Of a DNA stretch of 38,652 bases, positions 1 through 8,824 are shown piece after piece. The notes below the pieces were generated by a model. That model searched no databases and was not told the origin of the DNA. It saw nothing but the letters and a program-made list of their open reading frames with translations. Source of the DNA: Prochlorococcus sp. HOT208_60m_813L03 (GTDB lineage: Bacteria > Cyanobacteriota > Cyanobacteriia > PCC-6307 > Cyanobiaceae); assembly GCA_002026145.1 (NCBI GenBank), contig MWOQ01000190.1, positions 1 to 38,652 on the forward strand. Direction: 5' to 3'. The position numbers and the translations under genes are program-made. Every line of letters begins with the position of its first letter. Position 1 is the first letter of the stretch.

Positions 1-1302
1 TCACTATATAATATTTCTGCATTAAAAAGAAAAGTTGACGTAGTAGTTGGGACCCCAGGCCGAATAATGGATCATATAAGGCAGGGGACTTTTAAAATTA
101 AAGATATAAACTGTCTTGTTTTAGATGAGGCAGATGAAATGTTAAATATGGGTTTTCTTGAAGATATTGAATGGATAATAGATCAACTTCCGGAAAATAA
201 GCAGATGGTATTGTTTTCAGCAACAATGCCTAGTGAGATAAGAAATATAGCAAAAAAATATCTAAATGATCCCGCCGAAATATTAATCAAAAGTGAAAAA
301 AAAGAAACTCAATTAATTTCGCAAAAATTTCTATATGTACAAAGGCATCATAAGTTAGATGCTTTAAAAAGAATACTAGAACTTAATAACGAAGGAGTAA
401 TTATTTTTGTTAGGACAAAACTACTTACTACTTCAATAGCTGAAGCTTTAGAGAATTCAGGTCATACTGTGGCAGTACTTAATGGAGATATACCTCAAAA
501 TCAAAGAGAAAATACTGTAGATAGATTGAAAAAAGGATTTATTAATATCCTTGTTGCAACTGATGTTGCAGCTAGAGGATTAGATGTTGAGAGGATAAAA
601 CTTGTTGTAAATTACGATTTTCCTTTTGACAAGGAAACATATACTCATAGAATTGGAAGAACTGGCAGGGCAGGCAGATCAGGCGAAGCAATTTTATTTG
701 TTAATCAAAGAGAAAAACATTTTCTAAGAAACTTAGAAAACTCAACAAGAACCAAAATTGAAGAAATTAATATACCAAGTAACAAAATAATAAATGAAAA
801 AAGGATGGAGAAACTTATAGATAATGTTAATGAGAGTTCTTTAGCTAAAGATGAAAATGAAGAAAATAAAGCTTTGATTATTGATGTACTAGATAATTTA
901 AAAGAAAAATACTCAATGGATGACTCAAATATTGCTATGGCGGCGATTAATTTAGTAATAGGTAATAAATCATTTTTTGTTAATGAAGATGATTCTTGGA
1001 TTAATAAACAAAATAATACTGATCGAAATAGATCAAATAGAAATAGTAATAATCGTATGAGAAATTCAAATAGAAGAAATAATTATCAAAATGATTCTTT
1101 TGAAACCTACAAATTTAACTTTGGTAAATTTGATGGAGTTAGAGTTGCAAATATTATATCCTCAATCTGTAATTCAACTAATATAAATGGTAGATCTATA
1201 GGAAAGATACAGATTTTTAATGATTATAGTTTGGTAGATTTACCCAGAGATCTGCATAGAGAAACTAAAAATAAATTAAAAAAAATCAAAGTCAGAAACT
1301 AG
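1..1302 (+). CDS. deaD: DEAD-box ATP-dependent RNA helicase (3' part; 5' end outside window)
   Basis: The frame is open from base 1, so the gene begins upstream. An internal ATG at 67 is not the start, because VVVGTPGR (helicase motif Ib region) is encoded before it at about 43-63. Motif II DEAD is at 124-135, motif III SAT near 218, and the second RecA domain holds ATDVAARGLD (motif V, about 559-588) and HRIGRTGRAGR (motif VI, about 646-678). An Asn/Arg-rich linker (about 1015-1095) is followed by a small C-terminal domain (about 1100-1295) that resembles the DbpA-type RNA-binding fold of DeaD/CsdA proteins. The family unwinds structured RNA, for example in cold adaptation, ribosome assembly and mRNA decay. 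The visible 433 codons fit the C-terminal two thirds of a DeaD protein. The next gene follows after 9 nt. Confidence 0.93.
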   Translation, partial: SLYNISALKRKVDVVVGTPGRIMDHIRQGTFKIKDINCLVLDEADEMLNMGFLEDIEWIIDQLPENKQMVLFSATMPSEIRNIAKKYLNDPAEILIKSEKKETQLISQKFLYVQRHHKLDALKRILELNNEGVIIFVRTKLLTTSIAEALENSGHTVAVLNGDIPQNQRENTVDRLKKGFINILVATDVAARGLDVERIKLVVNYDFPFDKETYTHRIGRTGRAGRSGEAILFVNQREKHFLRNLENSTRTKIEEINIPSNKIINEKRMEKLIDNVNESSLAKDENEENKALIIDVLDNLKEKYSMDDSNIAMAAINLVIGNKSFFVNEDDSWINKQNNTDRNRSNRNSNNRMRNSNRRNNYQNDSFETYKFNFGKFDGVRVANIISSICNSTNINGRSIGKIQIFNDYSLVDLPRDLHRETKNKLKKIKVRN

Positions 1303-1311
1303 GTATAGAGA

Positions 1312-1605
1312 ATGAACTCTAGCAAATATAAATTCTTTATTTTTGTGAATCTGATAATCCTATTCAACTCTTTTAATAGTTATTATTTAGCTCAAACTAA
1401 ACATAATTCAATAATAAAATTATTTTGTCTTAAGAGTGTCAAAGAGGAAATGTTGAAAGCAGAAATATTATATAGTGAAGAAATTGCGAATGAAACTTGT
1501 GATTGTTACTACGAAGAATTTACACAAAGTGCAAGTCATCAAGATGCAAAAACAAAATGTAAATTAGAAACTAAAGAAATTTTAAATCATAACAAAAAAA
1601 TTTAA
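1312..1605 (+). CDS. Small putative secreted cysteine-containing protein, function unknown
   Basis: This 97-codon frame starts with ATG 9 nt after the helicase stop and ends 9 nt before the ATG of the ABC transporter gene, so it fills the gap exactly and is likely co-transcribed. Residues about 7-27 are hydrophobic and look like a signal peptide or membrane anchor. The rest is charged and carries four cysteines (C39, C63, C65, C83), with C63 and C65 forming a Cys-Asp-Cys. I do not recognise a family. The Cys pattern could form disulphides after export or bind a metal. The placement and the frame length in a dense genome support a real gene, but no function can be stated. Confidence 0.6.
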   Translation: MNSSKYKFFIFVNLIILFNSFNSYYLAQTKHNSIIKLFCLKSVKEEMLKAEILYSEEIANETCDCYYEEFTQSASHQDAKTKCKLETKEILNHNKKI

Positions 1606-1614
1606 TTGTTATTT

Positions 1615-3387
1615 ATGAGTTCTAAAACCAATCAAAATCCAATAATTAGACTTTATTTAAATCTAATTGAAGAAAGAAGGTTACTATTTTTTGCTTTTCT
1701 TAGTTCCATAATTAATAAAATATTAGATTTAGCTCCACCTGTAATAATTGGTCTTGCAGTTGATATCGTTGTAAAGGAACAGAATTCATGGATTGCCGGG
1801 TTTGGGATAAAAGAAGTTCCAGCACAATTGATTTTTCTTGCATTTGCTTCAGGGATAATTTGGTCTGGTGAATCCTCCTTTGAATATTTATATTCGATTT
1901 TATGGAGAAATTTGGCTCAGCTATCTCAACATAAATTAAGAATAAAAGCTTATGAGCATATCCAGGAATTAGATATGGATTTTTTTGAAAATGATAATAC
2001 TGGAAGGCTATTATCTATTTTGAATGATGACATAAATCAACTAGAGAGATTTCTAGACCAAGGGGCTAATCAGATTATTCAGTTATTCATAACTGTCTTA
2101 ATAATTGGGGGCACTATGATTTTTGTCGCTCCAAAAATTGCTTTATTTGCTTTCTTCCCTATTCCAATTATATTTTTAGGATCAATTAAATTTCAAAGGA
2201 AGCTTGCTCCAAAATACAGAGATGTAAGAAATAAAGCTGGACTATTGGCATCAAGACTTAATAATAATTTAAGTGGAATTTTAACCATAAAAAGTTTTAC
2301 TAAAGAAAAATGGGAGCTAAATAGATTAAATAAACAAAGTCTCGATTATCAAAGAAGTAATAAGGCTGCAATAAAATTATCTTCTGCTTTTATCCCTCTT
2401 ATAAGATTTGCAATCTTATTTGCTTTTATAGCGATTCTATTAATAGGAGGTTTCCAAACTTGGAACAAGACACTTGATGTAGGAACTTATAGTTTTTTAG
2501 TGTTTATTACACAAAGACTACTATGGCCTTTAACTACTTTGGGGCATGTTTTAGATGATTTTCAGAGATCTATGGCTTCAATAGATAGAGTAATTGATCT
2601 CATAGATACGCCTATAAAAATAAAAGATGGAAAATTAAAAATTGAACCTAAAGATATCAAAGGAGAAATTATTTTTAATAATGTAAATTTTAATTATCCT
2701 GGACGAGATTTAACTTTAAAAAATATAAATTTCAAAATTGAAAATAACTCAACATTAGGGATCGTTGGTTTAACTGGTTCTGGAAAAAGTACAATAATAA
2801 AATTACTTCTTAGGATTTATGATAGTAACAGTGGGTCAATAACCTTGGATGGAGTCTCTATTAAAGAAATAAATTTGAGGGATTTAAGAAAGTCTATTTC
2901 TTTAGTAAGCCAAGAAACTTATTTATTTCATGGCAGTGTACAAGAAAATATTGCTTATGGCTCAATCAACCCAAGTCTCAAAGATATAATTAAAGCTTCA
3001 AAGATTGCGGAAGCTCATAAATTTATAGAACAATTACCGGATGGTTACAAAACTATAGTGGGGGAAAGGGGGCAAAGGCTCTCAGGCGGTCAACGTCAAA
3101 GAATTGCCTTGGCAAGAGCTGTTTTAAAGGATGCTCCAATATTAATATTAGATGAAGCTACAGCCTCAGTCGATAATGAAACAGAGGCTTTAATTCAAAA
3201 ATCATTATCTAAAATCACCAAAGAAAGAACAACAATAGTTATAGCTCATAGATTAAGCACTATAAAAAATGCCGATAATATTGTTGTTATTGATAAAGGT
3301 AAAATAGTTGAAACAGGAAAACATAAAAAACTATTAGATCAGAACAAAATATATGCTGATTTATGGAATGTTCAAGTAGGAATCTAG
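1615..3387 (+). CDS. ABC exporter, fused membrane and ATPase domains (MsbA-like)
   Basis: A half-transporter with about six transmembrane segments in the first ~320 residues and a C-terminal nucleotide-binding domain. Walker A GLTGSGKST is encoded near 2767-2793, the signature LSGGQRQR near 3079-3102, Walker B ILILDEATAS near 3139-3168, and the switch His in IAHRLST near 3241-3261. This order is that of type IV (ABCB/MsbA) exporters, which work as dimers and move lipids, peptides or drugs out of the inner leaflet. The substrate cannot be read from the sequence. A TTG at 1606 is also in frame and directly abuts the previous stop. I prefer ATG 1615, but neither has a clear Shine-Dalgarno. The length of 590 residues is normal for the family. 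It converges on the psbP-like gene. Confidence 0.88.
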   Translation: MSSKTNQNPIIRLYLNLIEERRLLFFAFLSSIINKILDLAPPVIIGLAVDIVVKEQNSWIAGFGIKEVPAQLIFLAFASGIIWSGESSFEYLYSILWRNLAQLSQHKLRIKAYEHIQELDMDFFENDNTGRLLSILNDDINQLERFLDQGANQIIQLFITVLIIGGTMIFVAPKIALFAFFPIPIIFLGSIKFQRKLAPKYRDVRNKAGLLASRLNNNLSGILTIKSFTKEKWELNRLNKQSLDYQRSNKAAIKLSSAFIPLIRFAILFAFIAILLIGGFQTWNKTLDVGTYSFLVFITQRLLWPLTTLGHVLDDFQRSMASIDRVIDLIDTPIKIKDGKLKIEPKDIKGEIIFNNVNFNYPGRDLTLKNINFKIENNSTLGIVGLTGSGKSTIIKLLLRIYDSNSGSITLDGVSIKEINLRDLRKSISLVSQETYLFHGSVQENIAYGSINPSLKDIIKASKIAEAHKFIEQLPDGYKTIVGERGQRLSGGQRQRIALARAVLKDAPILILDEATASVDNETEALIQKSLSKITKERTTIVIAHRLSTIKNADNIVVIDKGKIVETGKHKKLLDQNKIYADLWNVQVGI

Positions 3388-3402
3388 TATGGAATTTCTA
3401 AA

Positions 3403-3960
3403 CTATATTAAGAAGTTAAATGATTCAATTACATTACTAAACATACCGTCAACTTTATTCCATCTCTCTTCATTTGTTCCTACAGCAAAAGTGTAAAGTG
3501 ATCCTCTATCAATTACGACAGTAGCTAATTCGTGTCTGGCCTGCTCATTTAAATTTAATTCATACTCCAAATCATAGAAAATATGATTGGAGGCCTCCCT
3601 CTTATTGGCATTTATAAGTTTTACCTCTCTACCTGAACCTTCGGGGGCGATGACTTTATCAATTAATGTTTGACCTACTTCACTTGGGCTTCCTAATTGT
3701 TCTAATTGAACCTCTCTATTGACATCAGAAATAACTAAACTTAAGGTCTCGTTACTATTTATAAGATCATGATAAATAATTTCAGGTCCTCCATCTACTT
3801 TTACTCTAGTCCATCCCGTTGGATACAAAAAGGCATATCTTCCATCTGTACTTTGAAAAGCTTCTAATCCCGCATTGAGTCCGCCGCTACAAGCACTCAA
3901 TGTTAAACACAAAAAAATCAAAAATAAATATTTGAAAGGCTTAAGTTCAATATTTTTCAT
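3403..3960 (-). CDS. psbP2: PsbP-family lipoprotein (CyanoP-like photosystem II protein)
   Basis: The N-terminus is a lipoprotein signal: a charged start, a hydrophobic core at about residues 11-22, then the lipobox LSAC with the lipidated Cys at position 24. The mature part starts with FQSTDGRYAFLYPTGWTRV, which is the typical beginning of the PsbP fold, followed by a conserved IIYHDL and a C-terminal ESF. In cyanobacteria PsbP-like proteins (CyanoP) are lipid-anchored on the lumenal side of thylakoids and associate with photosystem II, probably in assembly rather than as a stoichiometric oxygen-evolving subunit. The 185-residue length fits. It stands alone, convergent with the ABC exporter and divergent from recR across 103 bp. 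The symbol follows cyanobacterial usage and is less certain than the family. Confidence 0.86.
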   Translation of the reverse strand: MKNIELKPFKYLFLIFLCLTLSACSGGLNAGLEAFQSTDGRYAFLYPTGWTRVKVDGGPEIIYHDLINSNETLSLVISDVNREVQLEQLGSPSEVGQTLIDKVIAPEGSGREVKLINANKREASNHIFYDLEYELNLNEQARHELATVVIDRGSLYTFAVGTNEERWNKVDGMFSNVIESFNFLI

Positions 3961-4063
3961 TTTGTTAGAAATTACTAATTAAAAACATAATAAGACATTA
4001 AAAGCAAACAATTATGGCAATTCAGAATTTTGCGTCTAAATTATTCTTAGAAATAGTTTAATT

Positions 4064-4663
4064 TTGATTACTTATACCAAACCGCTTTCAAAATTAATTG
4101 GTCATTTTGAGAAATTCCCAGGGATTGGTCCAAGAACAGCGCAACGACTAGCCCTGTTTATTTTAAAACAACCTGAAAGTACAATAAGAGATTTTTCAAA
4201 GGCTCTGTTAGAAGCACATAGTAATGTTGGTCGTTGCAAAAAATGTTTCAATTTGACTTCAGAAGATGAATGCGAAATTTGTAAAAATACTGAAAGAAAT
4301 CAAAAACTAATCTGCGTAGTAGCAGAAACTAAAGATTTGCTAGCTTTGGAGCGCGCCAGAGAATTTAAAGGTATTTACCATGTTATTGGTGGTTTAATAT
4401 CTCCAATGGATTCTATAGGCCCCGAACTCTTAGAAATAAGAAGCTTGGTAGAAAAAGTTAGTAAGTCTGAAATAGATGAGATCATATTGGCATTGACTCC
4501 CAGTGTTGAGGGAGATACAACAAGTCTTTATATTGGGAAATTGTTATCCCCTTTTACTAAAGTTACGAGGATTGCATATGGCCTTCCAATGGGCAGTGAA
4601 CTTGAATATGTCGATGAAGTTACACTTGCAAGAGCGTTAGAAGGAAGAACAAAACTAAATTAG
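4064..4663 (+). CDS. recR: Recombination mediator protein RecR
   Basis: Initiation is at TTG 4064. No ATG occurs in frame before about residue 115, while the conserved N-terminus ([20 protein letters not shown], helix-hairpin-helix) begins right after this TTG. A C4 zinc finger follows (C58, C61, C70, C73), then a Toprim domain starting near [12 protein letters not shown] (residues about 84-95). The length of 199 residues matches the usual ~200. RecR works with RecO and RecF to load RecA on gapped DNA during repair. lipA follows after 3 nt, so the two are probably one transcript although functionally unrelated. Confidence 0.96.
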   Translation: MITYTKPLSKLIGHFEKFPGIGPRTAQRLALFILKQPESTIRDFSKALLEAHSNVGRCKKCFNLTSEDECEICKNTERNQKLICVVAETKDLLALERAREFKGIYHVIGGLISPMDSIGPELLEIRSLVEKVSKSEIDEIILALTPSVEGDTTSLYIGKLLSPFTKVTRIAYGLPMGSELEYVDEVTLARALEGRTKLN

Positions 4664-4666
4664 ACA

Positions 4667-5566
4667 ATGAGAAATAATAATCTAATCAAGAAAGAAAAAA
4701 TCTTAAGACTTCCCGCTTGGATTAAATTTCCGATTAGTAAAGCTTCAGAATTCGAAAAAATACAAATACTCATCAAAAAATCAAATATTCATACTATTTG
4801 TGAAGAAGCAAGATGTCCAAATAGAGCAGAATGTTATGCCTCAGGAACAGCCACTTTCCTACTTGGGGGATCGATATGTTCTCGTTCATGTGCTTTTTGT
4901 CAGGTAAATAAAGGTAGACCTAGTCCTATCAATATTGATGAATGTACTCAAGTAGCTGAAGCAGTGAAAGTACTAAATTTAAAATATGTTGTTTTGACAT
5001 CTGTAGCTAGAGACGATCTCCCTGATCATGGTGCAAATTTATTTATATCTACAATTGATAAGATTAGAAAAATTGATTCAACAATTAAAATAGAGGTTTT
5101 AACTCCCGATTTATGGGGTGGGGGCAAAAATTTTAATGAAACAAATAACCTTCAGACTAAGAGATTGAAGATGATTTTAGAAAAAGATCCAATATGCTTT
5201 AATCATAATCTTGAAACTGTTGAAAGACTGCAAAAAGAAGTTAGGAGGGGGGCAAATTACAAAAAATCCCTTAGTTTACTAAAAAAGTCAAAAGATATTG
5301 CTCCTCATATTCAAACTAAATCAGGCATTATGTTAGGACTTGGGGAAACATTGGATGAAATAAAAAATACAATTTTTGATCTTAAAAAAATAGATTGTGA
5401 TCAAATTACAATTGGCCAATATTTAAGGCCCTCATTCAATCATTTGGCTGTAAAGAAATATTGGGATCCATCAGAGTTTGAATATTTATATCGCTTTTCT
5501 AAGGAATTAGGATTCAAAAAAGTATCTTCTGGCCCTTTAGTTAGAAGTAGTTATCACGCGGGTTAA
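4667..5566 (+). CDS. lipA: Lipoyl synthase (radical SAM)
   Basis: LipA inserts two sulphur atoms into octanoyl groups on carrier proteins such as the E2 subunit of pyruvate dehydrogenase and GcvH. Both iron-sulphur cluster sites are present: C45-x4-C50-x5-C56 for the auxiliary cluster that is the sulphur donor, and C71-x3-C75-x2-C78 for the radical SAM cluster. The C-terminal RSSYHA supplies the conserved serine ligand of the auxiliary cluster. The length of 299 residues is typical. The ATG is 3 nt after recR. The last codons overlap by 4 nt the end of the convergent unknown gene at 5563-6063. Confidence 0.97.
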   Translation: MRNNNLIKKEKILRLPAWIKFPISKASEFEKIQILIKKSNIHTICEEARCPNRAECYASGTATFLLGGSICSRSCAFCQVNKGRPSPINIDECTQVAEAVKVLNLKYVVLTSVARDDLPDHGANLFISTIDKIRKIDSTIKIEVLTPDLWGGGKNFNETNNLQTKRLKMILEKDPICFNHNLETVERLQKEVRRGANYKKSLSLLKKSKDIAPHIQTKSGIMLGLGETLDEIKNTIFDLKKIDCDQITIGQYLRPSFNHLAVKKYWDPSEFEYLYRFSKELGFKKVSSGPLVRSSYHAG

Positions 5567-6063
5567 CTTTCTTCAATTAATGAGAGTTTCTTTTCAAGTC
5601 TTTTCAATATGGAAATACATTCTCCGTTCATAAGTGTACCTGCACCTCCCCAAACCAATCTTAATAAAAGATCTACTGGGCTAGAACCAACTTCTTTGAC
5701 AATTTTGAATCCGATTAACTTGAAATATCTTACAAGTTTTTTACTATATCCTTCACTATCAAAAATAGCTAAAAGTCTTACTTTGTTGCTTGATTTTTTT
5801 TCAATTGCCCAAGCCATAGTTGTTGCCCATATTAATTCCGACACAAAAGCAGGAGCTTTACTAAGGATTCTTAATGTATCAAGTTGAATACCTTGTTTAT
5901 TTAAATAAGTCCAACCTTTCATTTCGGCCCAAATCTTAACTATGTTGTTTTTCTGTTCTGCTAAAACGATTCTAAAGAAACATAATCCTAGAGTTTCTCT
6001 AACTTGAATTTTAATTAATAATCCAATTTTACCTGCTAATTTTTCTAATTCTTCAACTTTCAT
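5563..6063 (-). CDS. Conserved-looking protein of unknown function (166 aa)
   Basis: This is the last gene of the minus-strand run that begins with lysA, 11 nt after the trhO stop. The protein starts MKVEELEKLAGKIGLLIK and is a mixed alpha/beta sequence with no signal peptide and no clear membrane segment. A central stretch (about residues 90-125, VRLLAIFDSEGYSKKLVRYF) reads like the C-terminal half of an acetyltransferase-like or similar small alpha/beta domain, and a Gly-rich WGGAGTLMNGE follows near residue 140. I do not recognise a named family. It is probably conserved among picocyanobacteria, and a remote GNAT-like fold is possible, but neither can be verified here. The 3' end overlaps lipA by 4 nt on the opposite strand. 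Confidence 0.7.
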   Translation of the reverse strand: MKVEELEKLAGKIGLLIKIQVRETLGLCFFRIVLAEQKNNIVKIWAEMKGWTYLNKQGIQLDTLRILSKAPAFVSELIWATTMAWAIEKKSSNKVRLLAIFDSEGYSKKLVRYFKLIGFKIVKEVGSSPVDLLLRLVWGGAGTLMNGECISILKRLEKKLSLIEES

Positions 6064-6074
6064 AATTCTGAAAA

Positions 6075-7007
6075 TTAGTCCTTATAGATTTTATGATTTT
6101 CCACTTTTAATCTATCGATTTGTTTTTGTCTTTCTTCAAACCTTTTCCTATCATCATCACTGAATTGGTCTATGCAGAAATGACATTGGATACCCTTTCT
6201 ATATTCTTTTCTTTCTTGATCTTGAATTGAAACTGGCATTCCACATGCATGACAAATAGAGTAGGAACCTTTTTCTAATTCTTGATCTAAAGCAACTCTT
6301 TTATCAAAAACATAACATTCACCTTCAAACAAGTTTTTTTCTTTTGGTATATCATCAAGGTATTGAAGAATGCCCCCTTGTAGATGATAAATATTTTTAT
6401 AACCTTTCTTTTTCAGCAAACTAGTAGCTTTTTCACATCTTATTCCTCCGGTACAAAACATTGCTATATTTGCAGACTCTTTATTTTCTATATGGGTATC
6501 TAAATTATCCTCTATCCACTTGGGAAATTCTCTGAAATTTCTTGTATTTGGGTTTATAGAGTTCTGAAATGTACCTATGGAAACCTCATAATGATTTCTC
6601 GTATCAATTACTATTGTATTTTTATTTTTAATTAACTTATTCCAATTAGCTGAGTCAATATAGGTCCCATTATTTTGTGAAGGGTTTATTTCAGGTACAC
6701 CCATTGTAACTATTTCTTTCTTGATTTTTATTTTTAATTTTTTGAAGACTTTCTCTTTTGAAAAGTTTACTTTTATATTCAAATTTCTATTTTCTGTATA
6801 TTTGTTAAGTAAATTGATAATAATATCAACCACATTTTTCTCAGCACAAATAGTTCCATTAATACCCTCACTTGCAAAAATTAATAAACCTGAAAGATCG
6901 TTTTCATTTTCGATTTCTAATAATTTATTTTTGAGATCAAGAATTAAGTTTTCTTGAAATGGGAAGAAAGAATAAAGAGAAAGTATTATATAATTTTTGT
7001 CTCTCAT
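6075..7007 (-). CDS. trhO: tRNA uridine(34) hydroxylase, rhodanese-like (TrhO/YceA family)
   Basis: Domain order matches TrhO: an N-terminal acylphosphatase-like domain (about residues 1-105, with ASEGINGT), a central rhodanese domain with the active loop CTGGIRCEK (catalytic C185), and a C-terminal zinc-binding tail with C252-x2-C255 and C275-x2-C278. In bacteria TrhO makes 5-hydroxyuridine at the wobble position of certain tRNAs in an oxygen-dependent reaction. The 310-residue length is close to the family norm. Its ATG overlaps the bioB stop by 4 nt (ATGA type), which suggests translational coupling to bioB. Confidence 0.93.
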   Translation of the reverse strand: MRDKNYIILSLYSFFPFQENLILDLKNKLLEIENENDLSGLLIFASEGINGTICAEKNVVDIIINLLNKYTENRNLNIKVNFSKEKVFKKLKIKIKKEIVTMGVPEINPSQNNGTYIDSANWNKLIKNKNTIVIDTRNHYEVSIGTFQNSINPNTRNFREFPKWIEDNLDTHIENKESANIAMFCTGGIRCEKATSLLKKKGYKNIYHLQGGILQYLDDIPKEKNLFEGECYVFDKRVALDQELEKGSYSICHACGMPVSIQDQERKEYRKGIQCHFCIDQFSDDDRKRFEERQKQIDRLKVENHKIYKD

Positions 7008-8005
7008 AAAGAAGATAATGTATTTTCACAAGTTTCAAAATCTTTGTTAAATGATACTCCAACCTCTTTAAGAAGTTTTCTGTCTGATTGAAAAGTTGGA
7101 TTTGAAGTTGTTAGTAACTCATCGCCATAAAAAATTGAATTTGCCCCACATTGAAAACATAAAATTTGGGCTTCTTTTGAAAGCTTCTCTCGCCCTGCAC
7201 TTAATCTTATTTTACTTTGAGGCATAAGAATTCTGGCGGTGGCTATCATCCTTATCATTTCAATAGAATCAATTTCTTGATTATCTTCTAAACCAGTACC
7301 TTCAATAGCTACTAATGAATTTATAGGAACACTTTCGGGATGAGGATTCATGTTTGAAAGCACTTCCAAAAGAGACGCTCTATCTCCGTTAGTTTCACCC
7401 AAGCCTATTATCCCTCCGCAACAAACATTTATTCCTGCATTTCTTACTCTTTTGATAGTATCTAGTCTGTCCTGATAAGTTCTTGTCGTAATAATATTTT
7501 TGTAAAACTCTGGACTAGTATCAAGATTGTGATTATATGCGGTTAAACCTGCCTCAGCTAATTTTGTGGCTTGTTCTTCAGTAAGCATTCCAGCAGTAAC
7601 GCAAGCTTCCATTCCTAAATCTCTTACCCCACTCACCATCTCTAACATTGCATTAAAAGAGTTTCCATCTCTAATTTCTCTCCATGCCCAACCCATACAA
7701 AACCTATCTGCACCCTCATTTTTTGCTATTCGAGCTCTCGCTAAAACCTCTTCAACTTTAAATTGTGGATGACTTTTAATTTCGCTAGAACTATAAATTG
7801 ATTGGCTACAATACGAACAATTTTCCTCACATCCACCAGTTTTTACGCTAAACAATGATGCTAATTGAATGTTGTATTTGTTAAATTTCCTGTGAACTAT
7901 TTGTGATTCCCACATCAAATCAATAAGAGACATATTAAGTATTTCCAATATCTCTTTTCTATCCCAATCGAATCTAATTTGGCTCTGTAACTGATTATTC
8001 GACAT
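7004..8005 (-). CDS. bioB: Biotin synthase (radical SAM)
   Basis: BioB converts dethiobiotin to biotin. The radical SAM motif C59-x3-C63-x2-C66 lies in [13 protein letters not shown], exactly the family form. [29 protein letters not shown] and RLSAGRE are further BioB hallmarks, and the C-terminal [18 protein letters not shown] is also typical. The length of 333 residues is normal. It lies third from the end in the six-gene minus-strand run, 12 nt after uppS, and overlaps trhO by 4 nt. No other bio genes are nearby. Confidence 0.97.
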   Translation of the reverse strand: MSNNQLQSQIRFDWDRKEILEILNMSLIDLMWESQIVHRKFNKYNIQLASLFSVKTGGCEENCSYCSQSIYSSSEIKSHPQFKVEEVLARARIAKNEGADRFCMGWAWREIRDGNSFNAMLEMVSGVRDLGMEACVTAGMLTEEQATKLAEAGLTAYNHNLDTSPEFYKNIITTRTYQDRLDTIKRVRNAGINVCCGGIIGLGETNGDRASLLEVLSNMNPHPESVPINSLVAIEGTGLEDNQEIDSIEMIRMIATARILMPQSKIRLSAGREKLSKEAQILCFQCGANSIFYGDELLTTSNPTFQSDRKLLKEVGVSFNKDFETCENTLSSL

Positions 8006-8017
8006 AATGTTTTTTTA

Positions 8018-8821
8018 TTAGGAAGACAATTGAGAATCTTCAAAAGATTCATTTGGTAATGATTCTATACCGCCAAAACGTCTACTCCTTGATTGGTAAT
8101 CAATTATTGCTTTGAGAAACTCAAACTCATTAAAATCTGGCCATAATACGTCAGATATGTAAATTTCTGAATAAGCTAATTGCCATAAAAGAAAATTACT
8201 GATCCTTTTTTCTCCACTAGTTCTTATAAGTAATTCTGGATCCTTTGTTCCATGAGTTAAAAGTGCTGAATTAAATAATTCTTCATTAACTTCATGTGGT
8301 TCTATTTCCCCAGAAGAGGATTTTAATGCCAGTTCTTTAGCAACTTTTACAATTTCTTGTCTACCTCCATAATTGACACAAACATTGAATAAAAATTTAT
8401 TGTTGTTTTTAGTTAGAGCTTCTGAATTAGAAATTATTTCTTTTAAATTTTCTGGGAATGGGGTTAAATCTCCAATAAATTTAATTTTTGTTGATTCTTC
8501 ATGTATCTCTTCAATTTCCTTTTTCAAAACTTCGCTAAAAAGATTTATGAGGAAATCAACCTCTTTTGTAGGTCTCGTCCAGTTCTCTGTTGAAAAAGCA
8601 TAAACAGTAATTACTTTACAACCTAATTTTTTTGCTGCTTTAAGAATTTCTTTTAGTACACTTACACCCTTTTTATGCCCAAATGATCTAGGTAATCCTT
8701 TTTTAGTCGCCCACCTTCCATTACCATCCATAATTATTGCCACATGTTCTGGAACTTTTTGCTTATCTATTCTCTTAGATAAGTCTTTATTTTTCTGGCC
8801 AATTATTTTTCCTAAACTCAT
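8018..8821 (-). CDS. uppS: Isoprenyl transferase / undecaprenyl diphosphate synthase
   Basis: A cis-prenyltransferase that builds the C55 lipid carrier used for peptidoglycan and other envelope polysaccharides. The signature HVAIIMDGNGRWA includes the catalytic D32. VITVYAFSTENW, NYGGRQEI, DPELLIRTSGEKRISNFLLW and SEIYISDVLWPDF are all conserved UppS blocks. The 267 residues include about 25 extra N-terminal residues, common in cyanobacteria. It starts 3 nt after the cdaA stop, so both are surely on one transcript. Confidence 0.96.
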   Translation of the reverse strand: MSLGKIIGQKNKDLSKRIDKQKVPEHVAIIMDGNGRWATKKGLPRSFGHKKGVSVLKEILKAAKKLGCKVITVYAFSTENWTRPTKEVDFLINLFSEVLKKEIEEIHEESTKIKFIGDLTPFPENLKEIISNSEALTKNNNKFLFNVCVNYGGRQEIVKVAKELALKSSSGEIEPHEVNEELFNSALLTHGTKDPELLIRTSGEKRISNFLLWQLAYSEIYISDVLWPDFNEFEFLKAIIDYQSRSRRFGGIESLPNESFEDSQLSS

Positions 8822-8824
8822 TAG

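Noticed and set aside
1606..1614. TTG start giving three extra residues for the ABC exporter
   Set aside because: ATG 1615 is available, gives a normal-length protein and leaves a small gap after the preceding stop. The TTG has no SD support.
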